Assembly: GCF_024347575.1 (NCBI RefSeq)
Contig: NZ_AP025504.1
Span: 1,302,001 to 1,366,000 of the forward strand
Length of the DNA stretch: 64,000 bases
Origin: Vibrio pelagius
Lineage (GTDB): Bacteria; Pseudomonadota; Gammaproteobacteria; Enterobacterales; Vibrionaceae
Reading direction: 5' to 3'
Below the pieces are notes generated by a model that saw nothing but the letters and a program-made list of their open reading frames with translations, was not told the DNA's origin and ran no database searches. Below, one piece after another: positions 46,039 through 55,194 of the stretch. The translations under genes were made by a program, and so were the position numbers. Every line of letters starts with the position of its first letter. The stretch's first letter is position 1.

Positions 46039-47274
46039 TTAGTAGAGTGTTGAATTAAACAGTTGGATTTGAACAGTTTCACCTGCTTCGACACGACCAC
46101 GCTCACGTTCAAGTACCACAAAGCAGTTCGCGAGGCTCATTGATCGGAACGCGCCTGAGCTTTGGTTACCTGTTGTTTCGACAACGAACTGACCATTTTC
46201 GATGGTGTAGATGCCGCGTTGATAGTCGGTACGCCCCGGCGCTTTTTTAAATGCAGAACGTGTTGTCGCGGGAATCGACTCAGGTGCTTTCCAAGCAGTG
46301 TTGCCAGCCAATTTAGCGAGCATCGGTTGTACGAGGACGTACATAGTCAGAACCGCAGATACTGGATTGCCGGGAAGACCACAGAACCAAGCGCTCTCTA
46401 GTTCGCCAAATGCAAAAGGTTTACCCGGCTTAATTGCCAATTTCCAAAAACCAATCTGACCAAGTTCTTCAAGGATGTCTTTGGTGTAGTCCGCTTCACC
46501 AACACTCACGCCACCAGAAGTCACGACAACATCAGCGAGCTGTTGCGCTTTTTCGAATGTTTGCTTCAGCGTAGTAGGGCAATCAGGAATGATGCCTAAA
46601 TCAATGGCTTCGCAGCCGAAAGCCTCAATCAGTGGTTTAATACCGTAGCGGTTGCTGTCGTAGATCTGACCATCTTCTAATGGTTGACCTAGAGGTTTAA
46701 GCTCGTCACCAGTAGAGAAGAAAGCAACCTTAGGTTTGCGCAACACTTGAATGTGACTAATACCCAGAGACGCGATCATTGGAATATCACGAGGTGTCAG
46801 ACGTTCGCCTTTACTCAGCACAACGTCACCTTGCTTGATGTCGTCACCCGTTGGACGAATGTTGTTGTTTGGCTTGATGTCAGTCTGTTGAATTTCGATG
46901 CCGTTTTCGGTTTCACGCGTATTTTCTTGCATGATGACCGCATCGCAACCTTCTGGAATCTTAGCGCCAGTCATAATGCGCACACAGGTGTTTTGTGGCC
47001 ATTCACCTTCAAAAGGCTGACCCGCAAATGATTTACCTGCGAGTGGGAGAGTATTGCCATTTTCTAGGTCTGCTAGACGAAGGGCATAACCATCCATTGC
47101 TGAGTTATCAAAAGGAGGAACAAAAATAGGTGAGAGAATATCTTCAGCAAGAACGTAACCTAGAGCATCTGCCAATGGCAGTGATAGTGTATCTTGAATT
47201 GGGGTAATTGGTGATAGCAGCTTATCAAGTGCTTCTTCAATTGGCATTAAGCCCGGAGCGTCGCAACAGCCCAT
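46039..47274 (-). CDS. moeA: Molybdopterin molybdenumtransferase
   Basis: 411 residues; inserts molybdate into adenylated molybdopterin. MoeA features: N-terminal [29 protein letters not shown] substrate loop, and [15 protein letters not shown] in the MogA-like domain. The ATG at 47274 has AAGGA eight bases before it; upstream residues in the longer frame do not fit the family. Divergent from folE, sharing a short promoter region. Followed by moeB. Confidence 0.93.
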   Translation of the reverse strand: MGCCDAPGLMPIEEALDKLLSPITPIQDTLSLPLADALGYVLAEDILSPIFVPPFDNSAMDGYALRLADLENGNTLPLAGKSFAGQPFEGEWPQNTCVRIMTGAKIPEGCDAVIMQENTRETENGIEIQQTDIKPNNNIRPTGDDIKQGDVVLSKGERLTPRDIPMIASLGISHIQVLRKPKVAFFSTGDELKPLGQPLEDGQIYDSNRYGIKPLIEAFGCEAIDLGIIPDCPTTLKQTFEKAQQLADVVVTSGGVSVGEADYTKDILEELGQIGFWKLAIKPGKPFAFGELESAWFCGLPGNPVSAVLTMYVLVQPMLAKLAGNTAWKAPESIPATTRSAFKKAPGRTDYQRGIYTIENGQFVVETTGNQSSGAFRSMSLANCFVVLERERGRVEAGETVQIQLFNSTLY

Positions 47275-47462
47275 AATTGAATTCCTTTGATCGTTATTAT
47301 TTTGATTTGTTTGTTGGTACATCGGTATCAACGAAATTGATGCCACTTTAGCATAGTTTGAGGCCCGTAAATAATGACCTCCCTTAAAATATGGGTGTAA
47401 TTATTCAAAATTCCGAGTATCCTTGTCTGCCATCCAAAAGGGGTAATAGAAGAGGAAGTTCA

Positions 47463-48116
47463 ATGTCAGGTCTTAGCGAATCAGCGAAGTTGGTTAAAGA
47501 TGCGCTAGCGAGCCGCGGGTTAGAAACACCAATGAGCCCGAATCAGGTAAGCCGTGAAGAGAAAAAGGAACGAATCGAACACCATATGCGTGAGATTCTG
47601 ACTCTTCTAGAACTTGATTTAACCGATGATAGCTTGGAAGAAACACCACATCGTATTGCTAAAATGTATGTCGATGAAATCTTCTCTGGTTTGGATTACG
47701 CCAACTTCCCTAAAATCACTGTGATCGAAAACAAAATGGGCGTTCGTGAAATGGTACGTGTGAAAGACATCACGGTAACCAGCACGTGTGAACATCATTT
47801 AGTGACGATTGATGGCAAAACGGCGGTTGCTTATATTCCTCGTGGAAAAATCATTGGTCTTTCTAAGATCAACCGTATTGTTCGCTTCTTTGCTCAGCGC
47901 CCACAAGTTCAAGAGCGCATGACTCAGCAAATTTTAGTTGCACTTCAAACTCTGCTTGAGACCGATGATGTTGCGGTAACAATGGATGCAGTTCACTACT
48001 GCGTGAAGTCTCGTGGCGTGATGGATGCAACCAGTGAAACGACCACAACTGCTTTGGGTGGAATTTTCAAGTCAAACCCAGCAACTCGTCATGAGTTCTT
48101 ACACGGTTTACGCTAA
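47463..48116 (+). CDS. folE: GTP cyclohydrolase I
   Basis: First enzyme of folate/pterin synthesis, converting GTP to dihydroneopterin triphosphate; 217 residues. Zinc ligands Cys109, His112 (CEHH) and Cys180 match E. coli Cys110, His113 and Cys181. The ATG at 47463 follows AGAGGAAG; the longer frame lacks family-like sequence. It is divergent from moeA. A terminator follows. Confidence 0.95.
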   Translation: MSGLSESAKLVKDALASRGLETPMSPNQVSREEKKERIEHHMREILTLLELDLTDDSLEETPHRIAKMYVDEIFSGLDYANFPKITVIENKMGVREMVRVKDITVTSTCEHHLVTIDGKTAVAYIPRGKIIGLSKINRIVRFFAQRPQVQERMTQQILVALQTLLETDDVAVTMDAVHYCVKSRGVMDATSETTTTALGGIFKSNPATRHEFLHGLR

Positions 48117-48188
48117 TCTACGATTGATTAGATAAGTTTGATTTCACTACTTAAATCGACAAGATAAATCGACAAGAAGTATTCGAAG

Positions 48189-48211
48189 CCTCGCAGTCTG
48201 CGGGGTTTTTT
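48189..48211 (+). terminator. Terminator of folE
   Basis: Stem CCTCGCA/TGCGGGG (one wobble), loop GTC, then six T. Confidence 0.8.
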
Positions 48212-48295
48212 GTATCTGATTCGCACCATTGCCTAACGCGACAGCAAGCGTTACGGGGAGTTTCTTTATGCAAATGTGGTTTTGCGCTGGCGATA

Positions 48296-48487
48296 GATCC
48301 CCGACTCAGTCGTCCCTCCTTCTCGGGGATGACGGTATTTGTAGGCGTTTGAATGAGGAAGTATTTTGAGAAGAGAGGCGGTGTTCTTGTTATTTGTATC
48401 TTAGAGTCATTGGGCAACAGGTCGAGGGATGGCAAGAAGATACACTCGTCATTCCCTAAAGCGAGGGACGAGCGTAGTAGGGAATCT
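48296..48487. repeat. Intergenic inverted-repeat element
   Basis: A roughly 40-base unit at 48296-48335 (containing GTCGTCCCTCC and GGGGATGACGG) recurs inverted and diverged at 48447-48487 (CGTCATTCCC, GAGGGACGAGCG, GGGAATC), about 110 bases apart. Such GGGAT/ATCCC-GACGA units are common dispersed repeats in Vibrio genomes. The open frame across it on the - strand is a by-product. It fills most of the folE-48561 gap. Confidence 0.6.
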
Positions 48488-48560
48488 TTTACGAAGGCAT
48501 AGTTTGAAATGAATGCGCTCAACAGGCAGTAAAGCGCATTTTCATTTGAGTTTGAAGCGA

Positions 48561-49106
48561 TTAAGACAGGTTAAACAAGCGCTTAAGATTATGAATTAAA
48601 CCTGATGGTTTATTCTGAGCTTGATAGATGCTCAACCCATCGTAGAAGCTACCCATAAACGAGACACGAATCTCATCTTCGGTTTGTCTTACGATTCTAC
48701 AAAGTAGGGCAGCTGTCGCGGCGGCGTGATCGTTCGCTAGGCTGTAATCCATTCCCATACGACCTTGAACAAATAACCAAAGGTGAGTGATGAATTGCAG
48801 CTTCTTTGAACTTGAGTGGCTGAATTTCTGACTGTGCTCTTGGCCAACCGTCTCTTCTAGTACCTGCTGCATCGCTTCGCTGGCATCTTTGTCAGAGCTA
48901 AATTCATAGCAGGCATCGATGTGCGTTTTCGTCAGCAAGCCAAGTAGGGTTTGAATACTGGAGTTGTCAGGTTTGTTTTCACACGCATGTTTGAACAATG
49001 ACTGATTGCTCTGGATAAAGTCTTTCGACTCTTGCTCAAACCCAATTTTTAGGGCCTGGATCTGTGCAAAGCCTGCTTCTGATAAACAGTGTTCGAGTTT
49101 ACTCAT
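48561..49106 (-). CDS. Unrecognised cytosolic protein
   Basis: 181 residues, no signal peptide or membrane segment, mostly helical. I do not recognise the family. The gene starts ten bases after yaeQ ends on the same strand, so the two are likely co-transcribed and may be functionally linked. A repeat element lies downstream. Conserved-looking segments are LWLFVQGRMGMDYSLANDHAAA and RQTEDEIRVSFMGSFYDG. Confidence 0.75.
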   Translation of the reverse strand: MSKLEHCLSEAGFAQIQALKIGFEQESKDFIQSNQSLFKHACENKPDNSSIQTLLGLLTKTHIDACYEFSSDKDASEAMQQVLEETVGQEHSQKFSHSSSKKLQFITHLWLFVQGRMGMDYSLANDHAAATAALLCRIVRQTEDEIRVSFMGSFYDGLSIYQAQNKPSGLIHNLKRLFNLS

Positions 49107-49116
49107 CGTACGGGTG

Positions 49117-49656
49117 CTATTCGTTGCTTTGTAGCTCTTCCCAGGTCACTTCAGCTGACTTGGTATCGCTGTTCACAAAGGCTGAATTGCCCGATAGCAT
49201 CACTGACAAATCCATCGTACGTTCCGTCATTTCAGCCATTTGCTCTATGCCCTCATTGCTCAGGCGAACAATTTGAGCGTTCAAGTAGCCAAACTTACCT
49301 CGGTTTTGCTCCCACCAAACATTCGACTTGGTGTTAAAGCTAAATACTTTAACTGACTTTGCTAAGCGAGTGGCTTTTTTAACGCGTTCAGGATCCGGCT
49401 CTCCAACATCGATCCACTCTAAGATCTGATCATCAAGAGACTTTTGCCATAGATCAGGCTCTTCAATGGTCGACAGACCTTTAGTGAATTGAAGCTCTGG
49501 TGATGCATTGATACAAAACGCCATGATACGAGCCATCATGCGTTGTTCTGTCTCAGAAGGGTGTTGTGCGATAGTGAGGTTGAACGAGTCGTAGTAGTCT
49601 CGATTCATGTCTGTGAGTGAGATACGAAATTTGTAGATTGTAGGTTTAAGAGCCAT
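49117..49656 (-). CDS. yaeQ: YaeQ-family protein
   Basis: 179 residues. YaeQ is a compact protein with a PD-(D/E)xK-nuclease-like fold; its cellular role is not settled. Family features are the start KPTIYKFRISLTDMNRDYY and DLWQKSLDDQILEWIDVGEPDPERVKKATR. It is followed ten bases later by an unknown gene on the same strand. A bidirectional terminator separates it from the cold-shock gene. Confidence 0.9.
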   Translation of the reverse strand: MALKPTIYKFRISLTDMNRDYYDSFNLTIAQHPSETEQRMMARIMAFCINASPELQFTKGLSTIEEPDLWQKSLDDQILEWIDVGEPDPERVKKATRLAKSVKVFSFNTKSNVWWEQNRGKFGYLNAQIVRLSNEGIEQMAEMTERTMDLSVMLSGNSAFVNSDTKSAEVTWEELQSNE

Positions 49657-49720
49657 TAGCAGAGTCTGGTATGATAAATTGGGCTCTATCTTACCTTAAC
49701 TGAATGAATTTTGGGTAAAA

Positions 49721-49746
49721 AAATAGCCAGCATTGGCTGGCTATTT
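49721..49746. terminator. Terminator of the cold-shock gene
   Basis: Perfect 11-bp stem AAATAGCCAGC/GCTGGCTATTT, loop ATTG. It works for the - strand csp gene. Confidence 0.9.
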
Positions 49747-49768
49747 TAGGAATGCGTTAAGCGATCAA

Positions 49769-49978
49769 TTAGATTACTTTGATGCTGTCTGCTTGAGGAC
49801 CTTTTTGACCTTGAGATACTACGAACTCAACTTTTTGGCCTTCAGCAAGAGTTTTGAAGCCTTCACCAACGATTGCAGAGAAGTGTGCAAATACGTCTGG
49901 ACCGTTTTCTTGTTGGATGAAACCGAAACCTTTAGTTTCGTTGAACCATTTTACTGTACCAGTAACTGTGTTAGACAT
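49769..49978 (-). CDS. CspA-family cold-shock protein
   Basis: 69-residue single-stranded nucleic-acid-binding beta-barrel. RNP1 is KGFGFIQ and RNP2 is DVFAHFSAI. Full length for the family, with a normal start. A promoter-like pair (TTGACA at 50150-50155 on the - strand) would give a leader of about 140 bases, similar to cold-inducible cspA leaders. Which csp paralogue this is cannot be fixed. Confidence 0.92.
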   Translation of the reverse strand: MSNTVTGTVKWFNETKGFGFIQQENGPDVFAHFSAIVGEGFKTLAEGQKVEFVVSQGQKGPQADSIKVI

Positions 49979-50119
49979 GATGATATCCTAAATTATTTTT
50001 TATTTGAGCCTATTGCGGCACCGATAGCGTGGAAAAGTTTATTGCTATTGCGTACAACACAACGGGGAGTTACTAGTAATCCAACGATATGTTTATATAC
50101 AAAGAACTTTCTTTCTAGC

Positions 50120-50155
50120 CGAAATCGAGTCTAAATTAAACAAGGTCTGTGTCAA
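50120..50155 (-). promoter_or_regulatory. Candidate promoter of the cold-shock gene
   Basis: TTGACA at 50150-50155 with a T/A-rich weak -10 (TTTAGA) 15 bases downstream, on the - strand. The rest of the 491-base gap (to 50470) shows no gene or strong repeat. Confidence 0.35.
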
Positions 50156-50469
50156 TGGGAACTGTGCTAAAGGTTGCAGAACTTTGGGGGCAGTCAAACT
50201 TTCCATTCCTTAGATATCATGGAGTTACAGTGGTATGGTGTTTTGTTGTACTTTTTGTGACAAATAAGTGTGATTTTTGATTAAAAACTGGAGTCATAGC
50301 ACTAATTCAACAGTTATTTATGTCAATAGTAGTGTTGAAATGTGAGGCGTAAAACAGACCAGAAACGAGAATTATTGGAGTAACTAGACAATTTGCACCT
50401 TTATCTAAATGGATCTCCAAGGCAGATATCACATCAAAATGATTACAATATCTTACCCTGGCGACAAAC

Positions 50470-51543
50470 CTAATGGATTATGCGATATAGATTGCCGTTG
50501 TCGGTACTAAAGTAGATATCACCCTCTGGTGTGACTTCAATATCGCGAACTCGCTCTCCCATATCTTCAAACAACCGCTCTTCGGCTACGGCCTGGTTGT
50601 TCTTATTCAGAGTGACAACATTAATATGAGCGAGCTTCAATGCGCCCGACAATAGCTTGCCATTAAGTTCAGGAAATTTATCACCTCGATAAAGCACTAA
50701 ACTGCCCGGAGCGATAGAAGGAATATAAACCTTAATAGGTGACTCAATCCCTTTTTTGGTTTTTGCTTCACCAACCTTAATGGGGCCCCAATACTCTTTA
50801 CCGTGAGATGTGATTGGCCAGCCGTAGTTTGCGCCTTTCTTTATCAGGTTGATCTCGTCACCGCCGCGTGGTCCATGCTCAATCGACCAAAGCTTGTTGG
50901 TTTTTTGATCATAGAAAAGACCTTGTGGGTTTCGGTGGCCGTAGCTCCAAATTTCATTCAGTACGTTTTTGTTTTTCACAAAAGGGTTGTTTTTGGGTAC
51001 CTGTCCGTCAGGGGTTAGCCGCAAAATAGAACCCGCATGGGTTTGCGTGTCTTGGCCGTTGTCCCGATCACCGCGATCACCAATAGAGAAATAGAGACTG
51101 TTGCTATCGAAAGTAATGCGGCTGCCAAAGTGACGACCTGTATCTGTTAGGGATTGAGAGACGAACACGTCTTGCCAGTCGGTAATCTGTGTTCCGTTAT
51201 AGGTCGCACTTGCGAGAGCAGTAACGGCATCACCTTGTTGCTTTTTACTGTAGGTGACATAAATCTTGTCTTTTTCAAAAGGAGATAGAGCAATATCTAA
51301 AGCGCCACCTTGACCTTTAGCCCAAACGTCAGGCAGACGAAAAAGCGTTTTTTGCTCGCCGGTACTTAGATTAACTTGTTTAATGACTCCTTCGCGTTCG
51401 GTCACTAACATTGTTTTGTCGTCAACATACGCAAGCCCCCAAGGAATCAATAACCCATCGGTGATCTTCTCCACTTGAAGTGCTTGGCTGGGCAACGCAA
51501 TGGCGAAGCTCAAAGCCGCGGTAATACAATGAGTTAATTTCAT
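50470..51543 (-). CDS. PQQ-dependent aldose sugar dehydrogenase (YliI/Asd-like)
   Basis: Periplasmic six-bladed beta-propeller, 357 residues with a signal peptide ending at SQA near 21. It oxidises aldoses using PQQ. Family motifs: GQGGALDIALSP, RHFGSRITF, IWSYGHRNPQGL and EHGPRGGDEIN. No PQQ-synthesis genes are in the window, so the cofactor would come from elsewhere in the genome or outside. The gene is alone on the - strand. Confidence 0.88.
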   Translation of the reverse strand: MKLTHCITAALSFAIALPSQALQVEKITDGLLIPWGLAYVDDKTMLVTEREGVIKQVNLSTGEQKTLFRLPDVWAKGQGGALDIALSPFEKDKIYVTYSKKQQGDAVTALASATYNGTQITDWQDVFVSQSLTDTGRHFGSRITFDSNSLYFSIGDRGDRDNGQDTQTHAGSILRLTPDGQVPKNNPFVKNKNVLNEIWSYGHRNPQGLFYDQKTNKLWSIEHGPRGGDEINLIKKGANYGWPITSHGKEYWGPIKVGEAKTKKGIESPIKVYIPSIAPGSLVLYRGDKFPELNGKLLSGALKLAHINVVTLNKNNQAVAEERLFEDMGERVRDIEVTPEGDIYFSTDNGNLYRIIH

Positions 51544-51769
51544 ACGGTTTCTCCAAATAGTCCCTGTCTTTTAGTGTAGCGTTACTATGGTTTGTGAAAA
51601 GTGACTATTTCGAAAATAAATGTAAACAGTATTGTATGAATAAACTCGGTGGCGTATGTTATCTCGTCTTTCCTCACGATGTTTAACAACCATGCTGACA
51701 CGATGGCTTGTTATGCAAGCATTGTTTCTATCGCTCTAGTTACACTCATCAAAATTAGGTTGCGCAACC

Positions 51770-52960
51770 ATGAAGTCCAGTTTTGAATTTAAAACTATCT
51801 TGCTCGCTTGTTTGATCATCAGCGTTGGTCAACTTAGCATGGGCTTGGTGTTTCCATCACTACCTTGGATTGCCAAAGACTTTGATGTGTCACTGGAGCA
51901 GGCTCAGTTGTTGGTGAGTGTCTATCTGCTTGGCTTTGGACCTTCACAATTCTTGTATGGCCCAATCTCCGATGCTTTAGGGCGTAAAAAAGTGTTATTG
52001 ACCGGCCTTCTGATCGCTTTGATGGGACTGCTCGTGATTATTTTCCTGAGTCACTCATTCTCGAATATGGTACTAGGCCGCTTCTTGCAAGGATTAGGAA
52101 CGGGGTGCTGCGCGGTATTAGCTAGAGCGACAACCCGTGATAGATATTCGGGTTCTGAGTTACCCATAGCAATGTCTTATATTGCTATGGTAGCGTCGAT
52201 TACACCGTTGATTGCTCCGGTGATTGGTGGATTTATCAATTTCCACTTTGGCTGGAGTATGGTCTTTATCTCGCTGCTTGGCTATGTGAGTTTAGTGTGG
52301 TTTGTGATCGCTTTTCGTTTCAAGGAGACGGTCAATCAGTTTTCGAAGATCCCTTCACCGAAGCGTATGGCGATTCAATACAAGGAACTACTGAGTTCCC
52401 GATACTTCATCAGCTTTGCCAGTATCGGCTGGCTTAACTTCAGTCTGATGATTACAACCGTTTCAGTGATGCCGTTTATCATGCAGAATCAAATTGGCAT
52501 GACATCGGATCAATACGCAATGTGGGCTGTGATACCTGCGTTGGGTATGCTAGGAGGCACCAGTCTGTGTAGCCGCATTAGACCTATTTTCGGCAGTAAG
52601 AAAACTCTGCTGATTACGCCTGTTCTTCATATCTGCGCGGCTGTTTGGCTGTTTGTGTGCCCTCTAGAGCCTTTATACCTGATGCTTGGACAATTACTGA
52701 TGATCCTTGGTAACGGTATTGCATTGCCGTGTGCTCAAGCTCTCGTGATGCTTCCATACAAAAAAAATGCGGGTGCGGCGGCAGCGATGTCTGGGGGAGG
52801 GCAAATGGTAGTGTCGTCGTTAGTGAGTATGGGATTGGTTAAACTGGGGTTAGGCGAAACTTGGCACCTGTCGATTGTGATTGCTGTGTTTACTTTAATT
52901 ACACTCTTTAATATCACTCGTGGTTTTAATAGCCCAGAAGCGCAGCAGGTAAATGGATAG
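51770..52960 (+). CDS. MFS transporter, Bcr/CflA drug-exporter type
   Basis: 396 residues, about 12 membrane segments. The motif A loop is GPISDALGRKKVLL, and PLIAPVIGGF (TM5) matches the exporter-specific motif C. Drug:H+ antiporter is the likely role. It is transcribed towards the siderophore genes but is convergent with the FhuF-like gene, so siderophore export is possible yet unproven. It stands alone with a 139-base gap after it. Confidence 0.82.
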   Translation: MKSSFEFKTILLACLIISVGQLSMGLVFPSLPWIAKDFDVSLEQAQLLVSVYLLGFGPSQFLYGPISDALGRKKVLLTGLLIALMGLLVIIFLSHSFSNMVLGRFLQGLGTGCCAVLARATTRDRYSGSELPIAMSYIAMVASITPLIAPVIGGFINFHFGWSMVFISLLGYVSLVWFVIAFRFKETVNQFSKIPSPKRMAIQYKELLSSRYFISFASIGWLNFSLMITTVSVMPFIMQNQIGMTSDQYAMWAVIPALGMLGGTSLCSRIRPIFGSKKTLLITPVLHICAAVWLFVCPLEPLYLMLGQLLMILGNGIALPCAQALVMLPYKKNAGAAAAMSGGGQMVVSSLVSMGLVKLGLGETWHLSIVIAVFTLITLFNITRGFNSPEAQQVNG

Positions 52961-53099
52961 AGCCTACTGCCTATCTGATTTCATGAATTACTCATATACG
53001 GCGACCATGTTTTACAATGCTGAGAACATCGTGAATCACTTCAACAAAAAAATCTGGAACATAAATAACTTTTGCTAGGGTGACGCTTTACGTCGCTTG

Positions 53100-53873
53100 T
53101 TATTTTGTAGATTTAGCTGCTCGACGCTTATTATCTGGATGTCGAGGGCAATCATCACACAGTTTACGAGAGTCACACTTGTAGACGAGACAACAGCTCG
53201 TTCTGATCAACTTCAACATTCCCGTTTCGGGATCGGTTTTAAGGCTGCTTAAATGGCGATCGGGTAGCTCACAAGCCTCTAACCACAGCCTCGCTTGCTC
53301 ACGTATATATTCGTTGCTGAACTCATTATGGTGACGTTGAACTTTAATGAGTGCCGCTAGAAGATGATCAGCCAGCAAATGCTGTGTAAAGCCCGGACGA
53401 ATGCGTGTCCAGCTATTAATTTGCTCTCGGTAGAACTCGGATAAAGCCAGTAGCGCTTTACCGGCTTCGGGGATCAAGGTTTCAGGCTTACCATGTTGGT
53501 GTGCATCCGTGCTAAAACGGTAGCCAGTGATAAACCCTTTTAAGCGTGATTGACCAATATTCTGGATATCAGGCAGTGAGTGCAACGCATAAATGGAAAT
53601 AAAGGAGACGTATATAGGTTGCCAGCTGAGTAAATCCCAAGTGCGAGTCAACCAATATGGATTCCCCGCTTCAGGGTGGTTTTTGGCCAAGATATCATAA
53701 ACACGTTTGATCTCAATGTGACTTTCTGGATTGCTGATCACAATATTCTTGCCGTTAATGGGCCCGAAGCTACCTTTTAAGAAAGGGGTGACTTCTTTTG
53801 AAAGGGAGAATACTTTTTGATGAAGAGGCGGGGCTTTTTTACGGGTGACAATGTCGTGAATTTGAGCCAACAT
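53100..53873 (-). CDS. fhuF: FhuF-like ferric-siderophore reductase
   Basis: Cytosolic [2Fe-2S] reductase of about 257 residues that frees iron from hydroxamate siderophores. The iron-sulfur motif is at the C-terminus: CCLVYKCDSRKLCDDCP, the FhuF pattern CC-x10-C-x2-C. The ATG at 53873 (MLAQIHDIV) is preferred because the 14 residues before it overlap a Fur box; no clear ribosome-binding site precedes it, so the start is uncertain. It is divergent from the AraC gene. It pairs logically with the receptor, FhuD and FhuB genes downstream. Confidence 0.82.
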   Translation of the reverse strand: MLAQIHDIVTRKKAPPLHQKVFSLSKEVTPFLKGSFGPINGKNIVISNPESHIEIKRVYDILAKNHPEAGNPYWLTRTWDLLSWQPIYVSFISIYALHSLPDIQNIGQSRLKGFITGYRFSTDAHQHGKPETLIPEAGKALLALSEFYREQINSWTRIRPGFTQHLLADHLLAALIKVQRHHNEFSNEYIREQARLWLEACELPDRHLSSLKTDPETGMLKLIRTSCCLVYKCDSRKLCDDCPRHPDNKRRAAKSTK

Positions 53874-53888
53874 AAGAACGCAATAAAT

Positions 53889-53907
53889 GATAATCAATTT
53901 CGTTATC
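53889..53907. promoter_or_regulatory. Fur box before the FhuF-like gene
   Basis: GATAATCAATTTCGTTATC, 14 of 19 matches to the Fur consensus with both hexamer ends intact. Placed between the FhuF-like gene and the divergent AraC gene. Confidence 0.7.
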
Positions 53908-54085
53908 ATAACCAAACAAAGCGCACTTCACCATACAAATTGGTGCATTGACGTCGTTTGAAATGGATCTTTTGGAATCAGTAACAAACGGTGCGTGACC
54001 CGAATCGAGGTTAATGATACTAATATTTGCAAGGCGAATATAACGTGTCGATTTATAACCCACTCAAGACGAAGAAGTATAAACG

Positions 54086-55003
54086 TTGAATAAGAATACC
54101 CCTGCATTTGAGCGAATTAGTAAGGTTCTCGGTTTTATTCACAATAACCTTAGTAGCCCACTCTCTTTAGAAGAGATAGCGACCCAGAGCTGTTGGTCTC
54201 GTTGGCAACTGCAGCGCGTCTTTCAGTCAGAGACAGGAATGACCGTAGCGAACTATGTTCGAGAACTTAAGTTGAGCAGAGCCGGCGAAATGTTGTTAGA
54301 TGAAGACCAAAGAGTCATCGATATCGCGATTGCTCTGGGGTTCAACTCAGAGATTAGCTTCAGCAGAGCGTTTAAGCAGATGTTCGAGATTAGCCCCAGC
54401 CAATATCGAAAAAACGGCAAAAGGGTTGGTTTAAAGAAGCCTATTGAGGTGTCGGAGTTCTCTACTGCTTTAGAAAAAGAGAGTTGCGCTCGTTTTGTAG
54501 AGGTAAAAATTGATGAGAAGGATGCCTTTCTGATCAAGGGCATGAGTACAGAAATCAGCGGGTTGTTTTCTCTCACGCAGGATTTTTCTCAAAAGGTTCC
54601 ACAATTGTGGTCACGCCTTGAACAAGAAGTGGTATTGCCTAAACAACAAGACTTGCGTTTTATTGGGGTGGTCGATATCACTCAAGCTAATTTTGACGGC
54701 ACGAACCTGAAATATTGGGCTGGTGTCGTGTTAGATGAAAATGTCTCTATGCCAACCCTACCGAGTGTCGTTTCAGAAAAACTAGAGATACTCACCGTAC
54801 CTAAGCAGACTTATGCAGTGGTGAAACATAAAGGACCTATTCAAGGTTTGCCTAATACGTTGTCTTGGTTTGTTCTTAATTGGTTTCCATCTTCAGGGTA
54901 TCGCGGAATTGACGGCTACGAACTAGAAGTCTATCCAAAGGATTATCAGTCACAGTCACTAGATGCTGAGATGGAGTACTGGGTTCCCATAGTAAAAGCC
55001 TAA
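54086..55003 (+). CDS. AraC-family regulator with GyrI-like effector domain
   Basis: 305 residues: two HTH motifs at about 22-105 (LSLEEIATQSCWSRWQLQRVFQ and IDIAIALGFNSEISFSRAFKQ), then a GyrI/SbmC-like small-molecule binding domain (about 130-303). This is the SoxS/Rob-with-GyrI architecture. It starts with TTG; no in-frame ATG fits better. Its place between the FhuF-like gene and the receptor suggests control of siderophore uptake, perhaps with the ferric complex as inducer. That is inference. Confidence 0.82.
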   Translation: MNKNTPAFERISKVLGFIHNNLSSPLSLEEIATQSCWSRWQLQRVFQSETGMTVANYVRELKLSRAGEMLLDEDQRVIDIAIALGFNSEISFSRAFKQMFEISPSQYRKNGKRVGLKKPIEVSEFSTALEKESCARFVEVKIDEKDAFLIKGMSTEISGLFSLTQDFSQKVPQLWSRLEQEVVLPKQQDLRFIGVVDITQANFDGTNLKYWAGVVLDENVSMPTLPSVVSEKLEILTVPKQTYAVVKHKGPIQGLPNTLSWFVLNWFPSSGYRGIDGYELEVYPKDYQSQSLDAEMEYWVPIVKA

Positions 55004-55146
55004 TCAACCTCTGATTTTTTATGGGGAAACCCAAAATTTGACCATGTTTATTGAAGGGTCAATTGCTTTTTACTGAGCAATTGACCTTTTTTATAGATAT
55101 TTGCACCAAATTGTTAACTATCACGCCTTTAGATACATACAATGCA

Positions 55147-55165
55147 AATGAGATTTATTATTATT
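55147..55165. promoter_or_regulatory. Fur-box-like site before the TonB receptor
   Basis: AATGAGATTTATTATTATT, a good half match to Fur hexamers, 30-48 bases before the receptor start. Confidence 0.5.
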
Positions 55166-55194
55166 TAACTTAAGCATTGGTATCTGAGGGACTC

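Noticed and set aside
48151..48522. 123-residue frame on the - strand after folE
   Set aside because: It runs through an inverted repeat pair and the folE terminator; the product is repeat-derived.
49733..50134. 133-residue frame on the + strand over the cold-shock gene
   Set aside because: Antisense shadow of the csp coding region and leader.
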